From: Verrucomicrobiales bacterium
Lineage (GTDB): Bacteria; Verrucomicrobiota; Verrucomicrobiia; Verrucomicrobiales; DEV007
Direction of reading: 5' to 3'
Length of the DNA stretch: 8,718 nt
NCBI GenBank assembly: GCA_023253615.1
Contig: JALRFZ010000767.1
Coordinates: 1 to 8,718 of the forward strand
Part shown: one piece after another, positions 1 to 5,584 of the stretch
How positions within the stretch are numbered: position 1 is the stretch's first letter
Layout of the letters: the number at the start of each line of letters is the position of its first letter
Notes under the pieces: model-generated
What the model saw: the letters and a program-made list of their open reading frames with translations, nothing else
Database searches by the model: none
What the model was told of the DNA's origin: nothing
Position numbers and translations under genes: made by a program

Positions 1-765
1 CTGCCCGGCGACGGGTGGGATGGCGGGAAACCGCGCGGCTCCACCAAAGGCAAGCGGGCCGAAGATGGCAGCGTCACCTTTCTCAAGGATGAATGGACCG
101 CCGTACTGAAGGACGGCAAGATCACGGCGACGACCACCGCCGACGCGAACCAGAGGGTCGTCCTCGACCGCGTCGAGCGCGAGAGTCCGACGCTCGGGGC
201 GATGGCGCCGGAGGGTGCCATCGTCTTGTTCGACGGCACGGCCGGTTCGGCGGAAAAAAACTGGAAGGGCGCGAAGCTCGACGGTGACCTCCTTTGCGAG
301 GGCATTACCTCGGTGGAGGAGTTCGGCGACTTCACCCTGCATCTCGAGTTCCGCCTGCCCTGGATGCCGAAGGCGCGTGGCCAGGCCCGTGGCAACAGCG
401 GACTGTATCTCGCCGGTCGCTACGAGGTGCAGATGCTCGACAGCTTCGGTCTCGCCGGTCTCGACAACGAGTGTGGCGGCATCTACAAGACGGCCGAACC
501 GAAGCAGAATCTCTGCTACCCGCCCCTGCGCTGGCAGACCTACGATGTCGAGTTCACCGCCGCGAAATTCGACGAGGCCGGGAACAAGACCGCGAACGCG
601 AAGGCGACCGTCAAACACAACGGCTACGTCATTCACCAGGATCTCGAGCTCCCCGCCCCCACCGGTGGCGCGCAGAAGAAGGACGAAAAAGGCCCCGGAC
701 CGCTCCATCTCCAGAATCACGGAAACCCCGTCCGTTACCGGAACATCTGGATCGTGAAGAAGTGA
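1..765 (+). CDS. DUF1080 / 3-keto-disaccharide hydrolase-like domain protein, 5' partial
   Basis: The reading frame is open from the first base, so the gene begins outside the window; 254 C-terminal residues are visible. The segment matches what I know of the DUF1080 family (concanavalin-like beta-sandwich, abundant in Verrucomicrobiota and Planctomycetota): VLFDGT near residue 75, the GNSGLYL and RYEVQMLDS motifs around residues 131-148, CGGIYK near 158, a PP..WQTYDVEF stretch near 175-186, HNGYVIH near 207, and the closing GPLHLQNHGNPVRYRNIW signature. DUF1080 proteins are usually exported and are thought to act on 3-keto sugars or other glycans; substrate cannot be told from sequence. The 65 residues before the domain (LPGDGWDGG...VERESPTLG) are a linker type often seen N-terminal to it. 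An internal ATG at 202 is available but lies inside the continuous frame and is unlikely to be the true start. The domain call is secure, the function inferred. Confidence 0.88.
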   Translation: MPGDGWDGGKPRGSTKGKRAEDGSVTFLKDEWTAVLKDGKITATTTADANQRVVLDRVERESPTLGAMAPEGAIVLFDGTAGSAEKNWKGAKLDGDLLCEGITSVEEFGDFTLHLEFRLPWMPKARGQARGNSGLYLAGRYEVQMLDSFGLAGLDNECGGIYKTAEPKQNLCYPPLRWQTYDVEFTAAKFDEAGNKTANAKATVKHNGYVIHQDLELPAPTGGAQKKDEKGPGPLHLQNHGNPVRYRNIWIVKK

Positions 766-797
766 AACCCGGGCAAGGGTTTCCACGGGATCCCGTG
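765..797. repeat. Two adjacent inverted repeats after the DUF1080 stop codon
   Basis: AAACCC (765-770) and GGGTTT (777-782) form a perfect 6-bp stem with a 6-nt loop, starting on the last base of the stop codon. One base later, CACGGGATCCCGTG (784-797) is a perfect 14-bp palindrome. There is no T-run afterwards, so this is not a standard intrinsic terminator. It could be a 3'-end stabilising structure, a non-canonical terminator or a protein-binding palindrome. The rest of 798-939 shows nothing I can name. Confidence 0.4.
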
Positions 798-939
798 CGC
801 GTCCTCCATCGACCGCACGGGTCCCCGAAGCCCCGGAAGTCCGGTGTCTTCGACCGACCGGCGGCACCCGGCGGAGACGGGCGCGGCTGGAGACCGGAGA
901 TCGGTCACAAGGTGGATCGACCCGCGCATTCCCTTGACC

Positions 940-1308
940 ATGGCATCGAAAGGATCCAATGCCTTCGCCCGGATCCGGGCCGAGGTGATCCGTGTCGTGG
1001 CCGCGATCCCGGAGGGCAGGTTCGCCACTTATGGATCGATCGCGGGCCACCTGGATGTGAATCCGCGTCACGTCGCCTATATCCTTGCCCGACTGAGCGA
1101 GGAGGAGTCGGCCATCCTGCCCTGGCATCGGGTCGTCGCGGCGGAGGCGAGGATCAGCCGCGGCATGGCGGAGGAGCTGCGCGCCGGGCAGCAGGCGAGG
1201 CTCGAAGCCGAGGGTTTGCAAATCGATCCGAAGGGATTCATCATCGATCCGGACCGGTATTTCCACGTCGTCGGCCCGAAACGCGGGATCCGTTGGGACG
1301 CGGAATAG
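940..1308 (+). CDS. Alkyltransferase-like (ATL) DNA-repair protein of the MGMT family
   Basis: This 122-residue protein resembles the DNA-binding C-terminal domain of O6-alkylguanine-DNA alkyltransferases. It has the helix-turn-helix region with TYGSIA at residues 30-35 (the nucleotide-flipping Tyr31), an arginine-finger position in PRHVAYIL (Arg43), and the active-site motif as PWHRVV at 61-66. True MGMT enzymes have PCHRV; here Trp62 replaces the alkyl-accepting Cys. That is the hallmark of ATL proteins (E. coli YbaZ, S. pombe Atl1), which bind O6-alkylguanine without reversing it and pass the lesion to nucleotide excision repair. I chose the ATG at 940 because it gives the usual ATL length of about 100-120 residues. 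An in-frame GTG at 844 would add 32 residues of low-information sequence. There is no Shine-Dalgarno sequence before 940. It converges on the DinB-family gene with 7 bp between stop codons. Confidence 0.87.
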   Translation: MASKGSNAFARIRAEVIRVVAAIPEGRFATYGSIAGHLDVNPRHVAYILARLSEEESAILPWHRVVAAEARISRGMAEELRAGQQARLEAEGLQIDPKGFIIDPDRYFHVVGPKRGIRWDAE

Positions 1309-1315
1309 CGTTTTG

Positions 1316-1903
1316 TCAGGATCGAGGCAGGCGCCTCGCGATCTCCGCGATCTGGGCGCGGTGAATCCCGAGGTGCATCGCGGAGAGGGCGTGCCAGCCG
1401 GCCGCATCGAGAGGGCCGAACCAGGGATGCGGAAATCGCAACGCGGTCTTCAGATCATCGATCCCTGCCACCACGGCGACGAGCTGGTCGCAGGAGGTCT
1501 CGAAGGCCGCCTCACTCTCGGAACCGGCCGCGGGGGAAGGCTTCACGGTGGCGGTGTCCGCTTTTCCGGGAGGAAGCTTTCCCGCGGCGAGCGTCGCGAT
1601 GACTCCGGCAAAGGCTTCGTTCGTGATGCGCAGGTGATCGAGCGTCATCCAGGCCGACCAGTGCCGGCTGCTGTCCTCGAGTCCGCGCAGTCTCGGGATC
1701 AGCACCCGCCGCCCCCGGTCCGCCTCCGGGATCGCGGCCACGAGATCGAGGATGTCGGTACGCGTGGCCGCAAACCGCCGGGTGAATCCCTCGCTTGATC
1801 CAAAGCGGCGCTTCCAGGCAAACAGCCTTCGGGCGATGAAAAGTTCGGGCGCGGGCAGGCCGGCTCCGGGAGCCGCGAGTCTGGGTTCGGAAGATTCGGT
1901 CAT
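1316..1903 (-). CDS. DinB superfamily (DUF1569/DinB_2-like) protein
   Basis: A 195-residue protein with the four-helix DinB layout: a helix with TLDHLRITNEAF around residues 87-98 (His90), and a C-terminal helix with HLGIHRAQI at 177-185 (His177 and His181). The three histidines are the expected metal-binding set of DinB/YfiT-like proteins. Members are metal-dependent thiol transferases or proteins of unknown function; the substrate (for example bacillithiol or glutathione conjugation) cannot be inferred here. The frame stays open upstream to an ATG at 2035, but that would run through the AT-rich divergent promoter region and overlap the opposite regulator gene, so I prefer the ATG at 1903. 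No Shine-Dalgarno sequence precedes it. It is transcribed divergently from the HxlR regulator and is a likely target of it. Confidence 0.78.
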   Translation of the reverse strand: MTESSEPRLAAPGAGLPAPELFIARRLFAWKRRFGSSEGFTRRFAATRTDILDLVAAIPEADRGRRVLIPRLRGLEDSSRHWSAWMTLDHLRITNEAFAGVIATLAAGKLPPGKADTATVKPSPAAGSESEAAFETSCDQLVAVVAGIDDLKTALRFPHPWFGPLDAAGWHALSAMHLGIHRAQIAEIARRLPRS

Positions 1904-1923
1904 GGAGGAAATGTTGCCATTTG

Positions 1924-1961
1924 CTTGCAAACTGCAAGTAAAAAAGCTTTTGAAATGCAAG
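1924..1961. promoter_or_regulatory. Candidate HxlR operator in the divergent dinB-like / hxlR promoter region
   Basis: CTTGCA (1924-1929) and TGCAAG (1933-1938) form a perfect 6-bp inverted repeat with a 3-bp spacer. A third copy of TGCAAG lies at 1956-1961, 23 bp (about two helical turns) from the second. Between them is the palindrome AAAAGCTTTT (1942-1951). This AT-rich patch stands out in a GC-rich region and sits between two divergent start codons, where an autoregulating HxlR protein would be expected to bind. I see no convincing -35/-10 pair for either gene. The assignment is inferred from position and symmetry. Confidence 0.5.
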
Positions 1962-1972
1962 CGATTTTCCCT

Positions 1973-1978
1973 GAGGGA
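1973..1978 (+). promoter_or_regulatory. Shine-Dalgarno sequence of the HxlR gene
   Basis: GAGGGA lies 5 nt before the ATG at 1984. It is notable because it is the only clear purine-rich ribosome-binding site among the genes in this window, and it fixes the start of the regulator. Confidence 0.6.
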
Positions 1979-1983
1979 TCCGG

Positions 1984-2391
1984 ATGCCCCGCCGTGAATC
2001 CTCCGCTCGCCCGGAATCCTCCGCGCCGCCATCACGCCGCTCGCCTTGCCCCGTGGCTTCGGCCCTGGATCTTTTCGGCGATCGCTGGACCCTGCTGGTG
2101 GTGCGCGATCTCTTTCTCGGCCGCAGCCGCTTCAAGGATTTCACGGCTTCGCCGGAGGGCATTCCCACGAACATCCTCACCGACCGTCTCGAGCGGCTCG
2201 TCTCGGGCGGCGTGATCCGCAAGACGCCCCTCGAAGGTGGAAAACGTTTCGGCTATGAGCTGACGGAGAAAGGCGAGGCTCTCGGACCGGTCTTGCTCGC
2301 GATGAGGGAATGGGGGCTGCGATGGGAGGAGGGGACGCGGGCGCTGCTCGAAGAACAGGCCCCGGCCATCACGCCTCCCGGGCAGGGATGA
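1984..2391 (+). CDS. HxlR-family winged helix-turn-helix transcriptional regulator
   Basis: A 135-residue protein with the HxlR signature: SPCPVASALDLFGDRWTLLV at residues 20-39, then LFLGRSRFKDF (43-53), the recognition-helix region GIPTNILTDRLERLV (59-73), and the wing GGKRFGYELTEKG (85-97). HxlR proteins are small dimeric DNA-binding regulators; several (B. subtilis YodB, HypR) sense electrophiles or oxidants through a conserved N-terminal cysteine, and here Cys22 is in that position. A Shine-Dalgarno sequence supports the ATG at 1984. The first 20 residues are Arg/Ser/Pro-rich and probably disordered. It is divergent from the DinB-like gene, and its last 23 bp overlap the 3' end of the opposite AhpD-like gene. 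The family call is strong; the effector is unknown. Confidence 0.92.
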   Translation: MPRRESSARPESSAPPSRRSPCPVASALDLFGDRWTLLVVRDLFLGRSRFKDFTASPEGIPTNILTDRLERLVSGGVIRKTPLEGGKRFGYELTEKGEALGPVLLAMREWGLRWEEGTRALLEEQAPAITPPGQG

Positions 2392-2950
2392 CGGGTTTTT
2401 TCCAGAGGTAGGGGCGCGGCTGGGGATCGAGCGGGGTCGCCGCGACGGAGTTCGTGTAATTGCTCATCAGCTTCACGGCGAGACCGAGGATCACCTCGAG
2501 CACCTGCACCGGAGTGTAGCCGGCGGCGAAGAAGCTCTCGAGATCGGCCGCGACGGCCTTGCCGCGGTTCGCGATGAGGGACCGGGTGAAAACGCGCAGG
2601 GCTTCGAGCTTTTCATCCGGAATGCGGGAGCCTTCGCGCAGCGCCTCGATCGCCTCCGGGCTCATCCCGGCTTTTTTGGCGAGGAGGGTGTGCCAGGGCA
2701 CGCAATAGGCGCAATCATTCTCGAAATTGGCGACGAGGTAGACGACCTGGCGCTCGACCGCGCTGAGCGTGGTCGTATCGAAGAGATCCCACGTCTTCGA
2801 GTAGGCCTCCAGCAAGGGCGGGGCCGAGGCCATGACCCGTTCGAGATTCGGGATCATTCCGAAGTTCTTCCGCGTCGCCGCGAGCGCGGCGGCGGCGGCG
2901 GGAGGAGCGGTGGTTTCATCGTGCAGGGGAAAAGGATGGTCGGAGGGCAT
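2369..2950 (-). CDS. Carboxymuconolactone decarboxylase / AhpD-like family protein
   Basis: A 193-residue all-helical protein of the CMD/AhpD family. The redox motif E..C..C...H is intact (Glu77, Cys80, Cys83, His87, in ENDCAYCVPWH), as in AhpD-type alkylhydroperoxidases, where the two cysteines reduce peroxides or recycle a partner peroxidase. The C-terminal NYTNSVAATPLD (164-175) is also typical of this subgroup. This suggests thiol peroxidase-like activity rather than a decarboxylase, since decarboxylases lack the CxxC pair. The start is the ATG at 2950; no Shine-Dalgarno sequence precedes it. It ends inside the 3' end of the HxlR gene, so the two transcripts are complementary there. It is a plausible member of an HxlR-controlled redox response, which is inference. 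Confidence 0.88.
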   Translation of the reverse strand: MPSDHPFPLHDETTAPPAAAAALAATRKNFGMIPNLERVMASAPPLLEAYSKTWDLFDTTTLSAVERQVVYLVANFENDCAYCVPWHTLLAKKAGMSPEAIEALREGSRIPDEKLEALRVFTRSLIANRGKAVAADLESFFAAGYTPVQVLEVILGLAVKLMSNYTNSVAATPLDPQPRPYLWKKPVIPAREA

Positions 2951-3072
2951 GGTGAAGGGTGACGCCGGTGGTTTTCAAAGCTGACAAGCGCGGGGGAAAA
3001 CGGTCTCACGGTCTTGCCGCAACTGATGGCCATCCGCCGCCGCAGGACGCGGGCCAAACCGATGACGAAAGC

Positions 3073-3101
3073 TCGACAGAATCCCTCTGGTGCGGTTCAA
3101 T
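3073..3101 (+). promoter_or_regulatory. Sigma70-like promoter of the GDPD-fusion gene
   Basis: TCGACA (3073-3078, five of six to TTGACA) and TTCAAT (3096-3101, four of six to TATAAT) are separated by exactly 17 bp. Transcription would start about 7 nt after the -10, at the GTG at 3109, which predicts a leaderless message. The stretch 2951-3072 between this and the divergent AhpD-like gene shows no other signal I can support. Confidence 0.5.
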
Positions 3102-3108
3102 CCATCGT

Positions 3109-4512
3109 GTGTGCAGATCGGGAAAAAGACGACGCCTCTTCCGGATCCTCCGCCTCGGAGGGATCGTGGTCTTGCTTGCGGCCGCGATCGTCGCGGTGCA
3201 GGACCGCCTGGCGAAGCCGACGTTGACGCGGTTTGATCCGGCCCGCATGGGCGTGCTGGAGGCCTCGATGTGGCGGAATTATTACGAACACCGGTGGGCC
3301 GGTCTGGCAATGGATGGGCTCCGGGTCTCCTGCGGGGAATACGGCTTTTCGTGGTGGGACGGGGTGCGCGCCTCCGTGCTTGCCGCCAGAGCGGCCCACC
3401 ACTTCCGCGGCGACACCCACGATCCCCGTTGTGCCCCCTTGCTGGAGCGCTATTACGCCCTGATCGAAGGTGCATTCGACCAAGGATTGGACGAGGTCGA
3501 GGCGGCCCGGCTGGAGCTGGAATGGTGGCGGGAGCGGCGCCGGAAGCTGAAGGCGGAGCAATACGGCCGCACCATCGCGGCCAACCTCGCGGTGGTCTAC
3601 GGCCTGCCGGTCGATACCCTCGCCCCGGCCGCCCTCGCGCGGGCGCGGGCGATGGACTACCGGGATGCCCGCGGCCGGCGCGGCGTGATGACGGAGGCGG
3701 ACTGGGCGGAAGTCGCGCGCCAGCTCACCGAGGCCCATGCACTGCTGAAAGAGGCGGCGCGGCCCGGTGGATTCCTCACCAATGGTGTCACCGCGCACCG
3801 CGGCAGCAGCCTGGAGCATCCCGAAAACACGATGCCCGCCTTCCGACACGCCCTGGAGTTGGGAGTCGATTGGATCGAATTGGACATCTTCACCACGATC
3901 GACGGCCATCTGGTGGTGCATCACGATGCCACGACCCGCGCCACCTCGGATCGCGACCTCGCCATTGCCCGCACTTCTCTCGCCGACCTCCGTGAGCTGG
4001 ATGTCGCCCACCATTTCCGGACAAAACACCGACTCTCCCTCGCGGAGTGCCCCGAGGAAAGGATGCCCCTGCTATCCGAAGTGCTCGACCTCGTGCTCGG
4101 CCAGCATCGCACCCGGGTTTCGATCCAGCCGAAGGACGGGTCGGTCGATGCGGCGATCCGGCTGATCGACGAAAAGAAGGCCCGCGCCTGGTGCGGCTTC
4201 AACGATGGCAGCCTGCCCAAGATGGCCCGGGTGAAGGCCCTCGCTCCCGGCATCCCTGTTTTCTGGGATCGACCCGCGTCGTTTGATGCCGATGCCGATG
4301 CCGCCATCGCGAAACAACAGGGATTCGAGGCACTCGTCATTCATCAGGATGGCATCACGGCGGAAGTGATCGCCCGCCTCCGCGATTCGGGCTTCGAGAC
4401 CGGCGCGTGGACGGTGAACGACCCGGAAAAAATGCGGGAGTTCGTCGCGCTCGGGATCGACCGGATCTACACCGACGATCCCCGCACCTTGCTCGGAATC
4501 ATGGGGCGGTGA
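3109..4512 (+). CDS. Membrane-anchored protein with an unknown helical domain fused to a glycerophosphodiester phosphodiesterase domain
   Basis: 467 residues from the GTG at 3109. A basic stretch (GKRRRLFRILR, residues 5-15) and a hydrophobic segment to about residue 30 form an N-in signal anchor, placing the rest in the periplasm. Residues about 41-215 form an alpha-helical region with MWRNYY (54-59) and LELEWW (135-140) that I cannot assign. Residues about 227-467 are a GDPD domain, the TIM-barrel family that hydrolyses glycerophosphodiesters to glycerol-3-phosphate and an alcohol: AHRG (His230, Arg231), EN (Glu239), ELD (Glu257, Asp259), HHD (His272) and the C-terminal TDDP. The usual Glu of the EIK metal-ligand motif appears as Gln340 in SIQPK. 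GATGCC is repeated three times at 4285-4302, encoding DADADA. The frame is open back to a GTG at 2959, but the extra 50 residues are hydrophilic, look non-coding, and would bury the anchor; the promoter just before 3109 supports the shorter form. Confidence 0.82.
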   Translation: MCRSGKRRRLFRILRLGGIVVLLAAAIVAVQDRLAKPTLTRFDPARMGVLEASMWRNYYEHRWAGLAMDGLRVSCGEYGFSWWDGVRASVLAARAAHHFRGDTHDPRCAPLLERYYALIEGAFDQGLDEVEAARLELEWWRERRRKLKAEQYGRTIAANLAVVYGLPVDTLAPAALARARAMDYRDARGRRGVMTEADWAEVARQLTEAHALLKEAARPGGFLTNGVTAHRGSSLEHPENTMPAFRHALELGVDWIELDIFTTIDGHLVVHHDATTRATSDRDLAIARTSLADLRELDVAHHFRTKHRLSLAECPEERMPLLSEVLDLVLGQHRTRVSIQPKDGSVDAAIRLIDEKKARAWCGFNDGSLPKMARVKALAPGIPVFWDRPASFDADADAAIAKQQGFEALVIHQDGITAEVIARLRDSGFETGAWTVNDPEKMREFVALGIDRIYTDDPRTLLGIMGR

Positions 4513-4584
4513 CGGCGCCTCCCCGCTCCGGCCGCCGGATTCGCCCTTTCGCGGCTGGTGAAATGCTGTCATGTTCGTCCCAGC

Positions 4585-5130
4585 ATGATTTCCCGATCGT
4601 CCCTCCTCCCTGTCCTTGCCTGTGGTCTCGCTCTCGCCCTCGGTGGATGCGCGAGCGATGACGAGGTCGCCTCGCCCACGGTGAAGCCTGCCGATCCCGC
4701 CGCTCTCGGCGGCCAAGCCGCGACGCCGGGCGCTCCCGCCGGCGCGGGTGGATCGGTGGCTCCGGGTGCCCTCGCCCCGGCCGCCGCGGGCACGGTGCAG
4801 ACGACCTACTCCGGGCTGAAATACGAGGTGCTGCGGCCCGGCACCGGGGCGCGCCCGGCTTCTTACAACCGGGTGAAGGTACACTACCACGGCTACCTGC
4901 CCGATGGCACCGTCTTCGACAGCAGTGTGCAGCGCGGGCAGCCCGCGACCTTCGGGCTGAACCAGGTCATCGCCGGCTGGCGCGAAGGCATCCCCCTGAT
5001 GCAGGAAGGCGCCAAATACCGCTTCACCGTGCCACCCCATCTCGCCTACGGACAGCGCGGCATGCCTCCGAAGATCGGGCCGAACCAGACCCTCATGTTC
5101 GAGGTGGAACTTCTCCAGGTGCTTTATTGA
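4585..5130 (+). CDS. FKBP-type peptidyl-prolyl cis-trans isomerase, lipoprotein
   Basis: 181 residues from the ATG at 4585. The N-terminus is a lipoprotein signal (short Arg-containing region, hydrophobic core, LGGC lipobox with Cys22); Ala follows the Cys, so there is no inner-membrane retention Asp and outer-membrane placement is likely. Residues 28-72 are a Pro/Ala/Gly-rich flexible linker. Residues 75-181 form a complete FKBP domain with the conserved HYHGYLPDGTVFDSS (100-114), GWREG (131-135), G.KYRF.VP, LAYGQRGMP (153-161) and IGPNQTLMFEVEL (164-176) motifs, as in FkpA/Mip-like enzymes. It would catalyse prolyl isomerisation and chaperone folding of envelope proteins. A GTG at 4558 would add nine residues before the signal and is less likely. 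It follows the GDPD gene by 72 bp on the same strand, so cotranscription is possible. Confidence 0.92.
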   Translation: MISRSSLLPVLACGLALALGGCASDDEVASPTVKPADPAALGGQAATPGAPAGAGGSVAPGALAPAAAGTVQTTYSGLKYEVLRPGTGARPASYNRVKVHYHGYLPDGTVFDSSVQRGQPATFGLNQVIAGWREGIPLMQEGAKYRFTVPPHLAYGQRGMPPKIGPNQTLMFEVELLQVLY

Positions 5131-5175
5131 GAATCCTCCCGGAGCGGCGACTTCGCGCGGCCCAGCAGGAAAAGA

Positions 5176-5204
5176 TTGATTCGCCCGCCGCTTTGCCTTA
5201 TTTC
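5176..5204 (+). promoter_or_regulatory. Weak candidate promoter of the small secreted-protein gene
   Basis: TTGATT (5176-5181, four of six) and TATTTC (5199-5204, three of six) are 17 bp apart, in a locally AT-richer patch of the 106-bp gap after the FKBP gene. The predicted leader is about 25 nt. The match is weak and rests mainly on spacing and position. Confidence 0.3.
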
Positions 5205-5236
5205 CTGACTCCACGAAACCCAGACCGAGCCACGTC

Positions 5237-5548
5237 ATGAATCTCCGCCGCGCCTTTTCCATCGCCGCCTTCGCTCTCGCCGCCATCGCTGCCGCTCCCG
5301 TCACGGCAGAGGCCGGGCGCTTCAGCCATTGCGAATGCGTCGATGATTACCAGCCGGCCAAGGGCGTGTTGAAACTCTGGACGGCGCGCATCAAGACCGA
5401 GTGGGAGCACCGCCATCATTGCCTCCCCTGCGGACGCAAGCTGCCCTACAAGGTGAAGGTGATCACCTATCGCGAGCGCTATACCGACGGCACCCAGCGC
5501 ACCTGGAAGTGCGTCGTGGCCGGGTCGGAGGTGTCGCTCGGCAAGTGA
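5237..5548 (+). CDS. Small secreted Cys/His-rich protein of unknown function
   Basis: A 103-residue protein I do not recognise. Residues 1-26 form a clear Sec signal peptide (Arg-rich start, Ala/Ile/Leu core, probable cleavage after TAEA). The mature part of about 77 residues carries HCEC at 31-34, HRHHCLPC at 58-65 and a last Cys92, then a basic, Thr/Tyr-containing region likely to be beta-strand. The CxC and CxxC pairs with adjacent His residues could bind metal or form disulfides; five cysteines leave one unpaired if all the others bond. The signal peptide and coding-like third-base composition support a real gene. It follows the FKBP lipoprotein gene by 106 bp with its own candidate promoter and converges with the glycosyltransferase-like gene. 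Confidence 0.75.
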   Translation: MNLRRAFSIAAFALAAIAAAPVTAEAGRFSHCECVDDYQPAKGVLKLWTARIKTEWEHRHHCLPCGRKLPYKVKVITYRERYTDGTQRTWKCVVAGSEVSLGK

Positions 5549-5562
5549 GCCGCGCGGGAAGC

Positions 5563-5578
5563 CGGGGACGCATCCCCG
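5563..5578. terminator. Hairpin between convergent genes, possible bidirectional terminator
   Basis: CGGGGA (5563-5568) and TCCCCG (5573-5578) form a perfect 6-bp stem with a CGCA tetraloop, centred in the 36-bp gap between the convergent stop codons at 5548 and 5585. There is no T-tract on either strand, so it would be a non-canonical terminator. Confidence 0.4.
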
Positions 5579-5584
5579 CGGAAG

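Noticed and set aside
294..1364. Long plus-strand open frame of about 356 codons across the DUF1080 and ATL genes
   Set aside because: It lies in a different frame from two well-supported genes, is Arg/Gly/Pro-rich as expected of an off-frame reading of GC-rich DNA, and has no recognisable domain.
1904..2035. N-terminal extension of the DinB-like protein to the ATG at 2035
   Set aside because: It would cover the AT-rich divergent promoter and the start of the HxlR gene; the extra residues do not resemble the family.
2959..3108. N-terminal 50-codon extension of the GDPD protein (GTG at 2959 or 2968)
   Set aside because: A weak GAAGGG lies before 2968, but the extension is hydrophilic, would precede a membrane anchor, and overlaps a good -35/-10 pair. 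I kept it only as an alternative start.
3097..4029. Minus-strand open frame of about 310 codons antisense to the GDPD gene
   Set aside because: It is opposite a gene with clear GDPD motifs; its translation is low-information and shows no domain.
4285..4302. Three tandem GATGCC copies as a possible phase-variation repeat
   Set aside because: The unit is 6 bp, so copy changes stay in frame, and three copies are too few to suggest slippage control.
4072..5304. Minus-strand open frame of about 410 codons antisense to the GDPD and FKBP genes
   Set aside because: It spans two genes with strong family motifs, and its product is Gly/Arg/Glu-rich without any recognisable feature. This is the usual artefact of high third-position GC.
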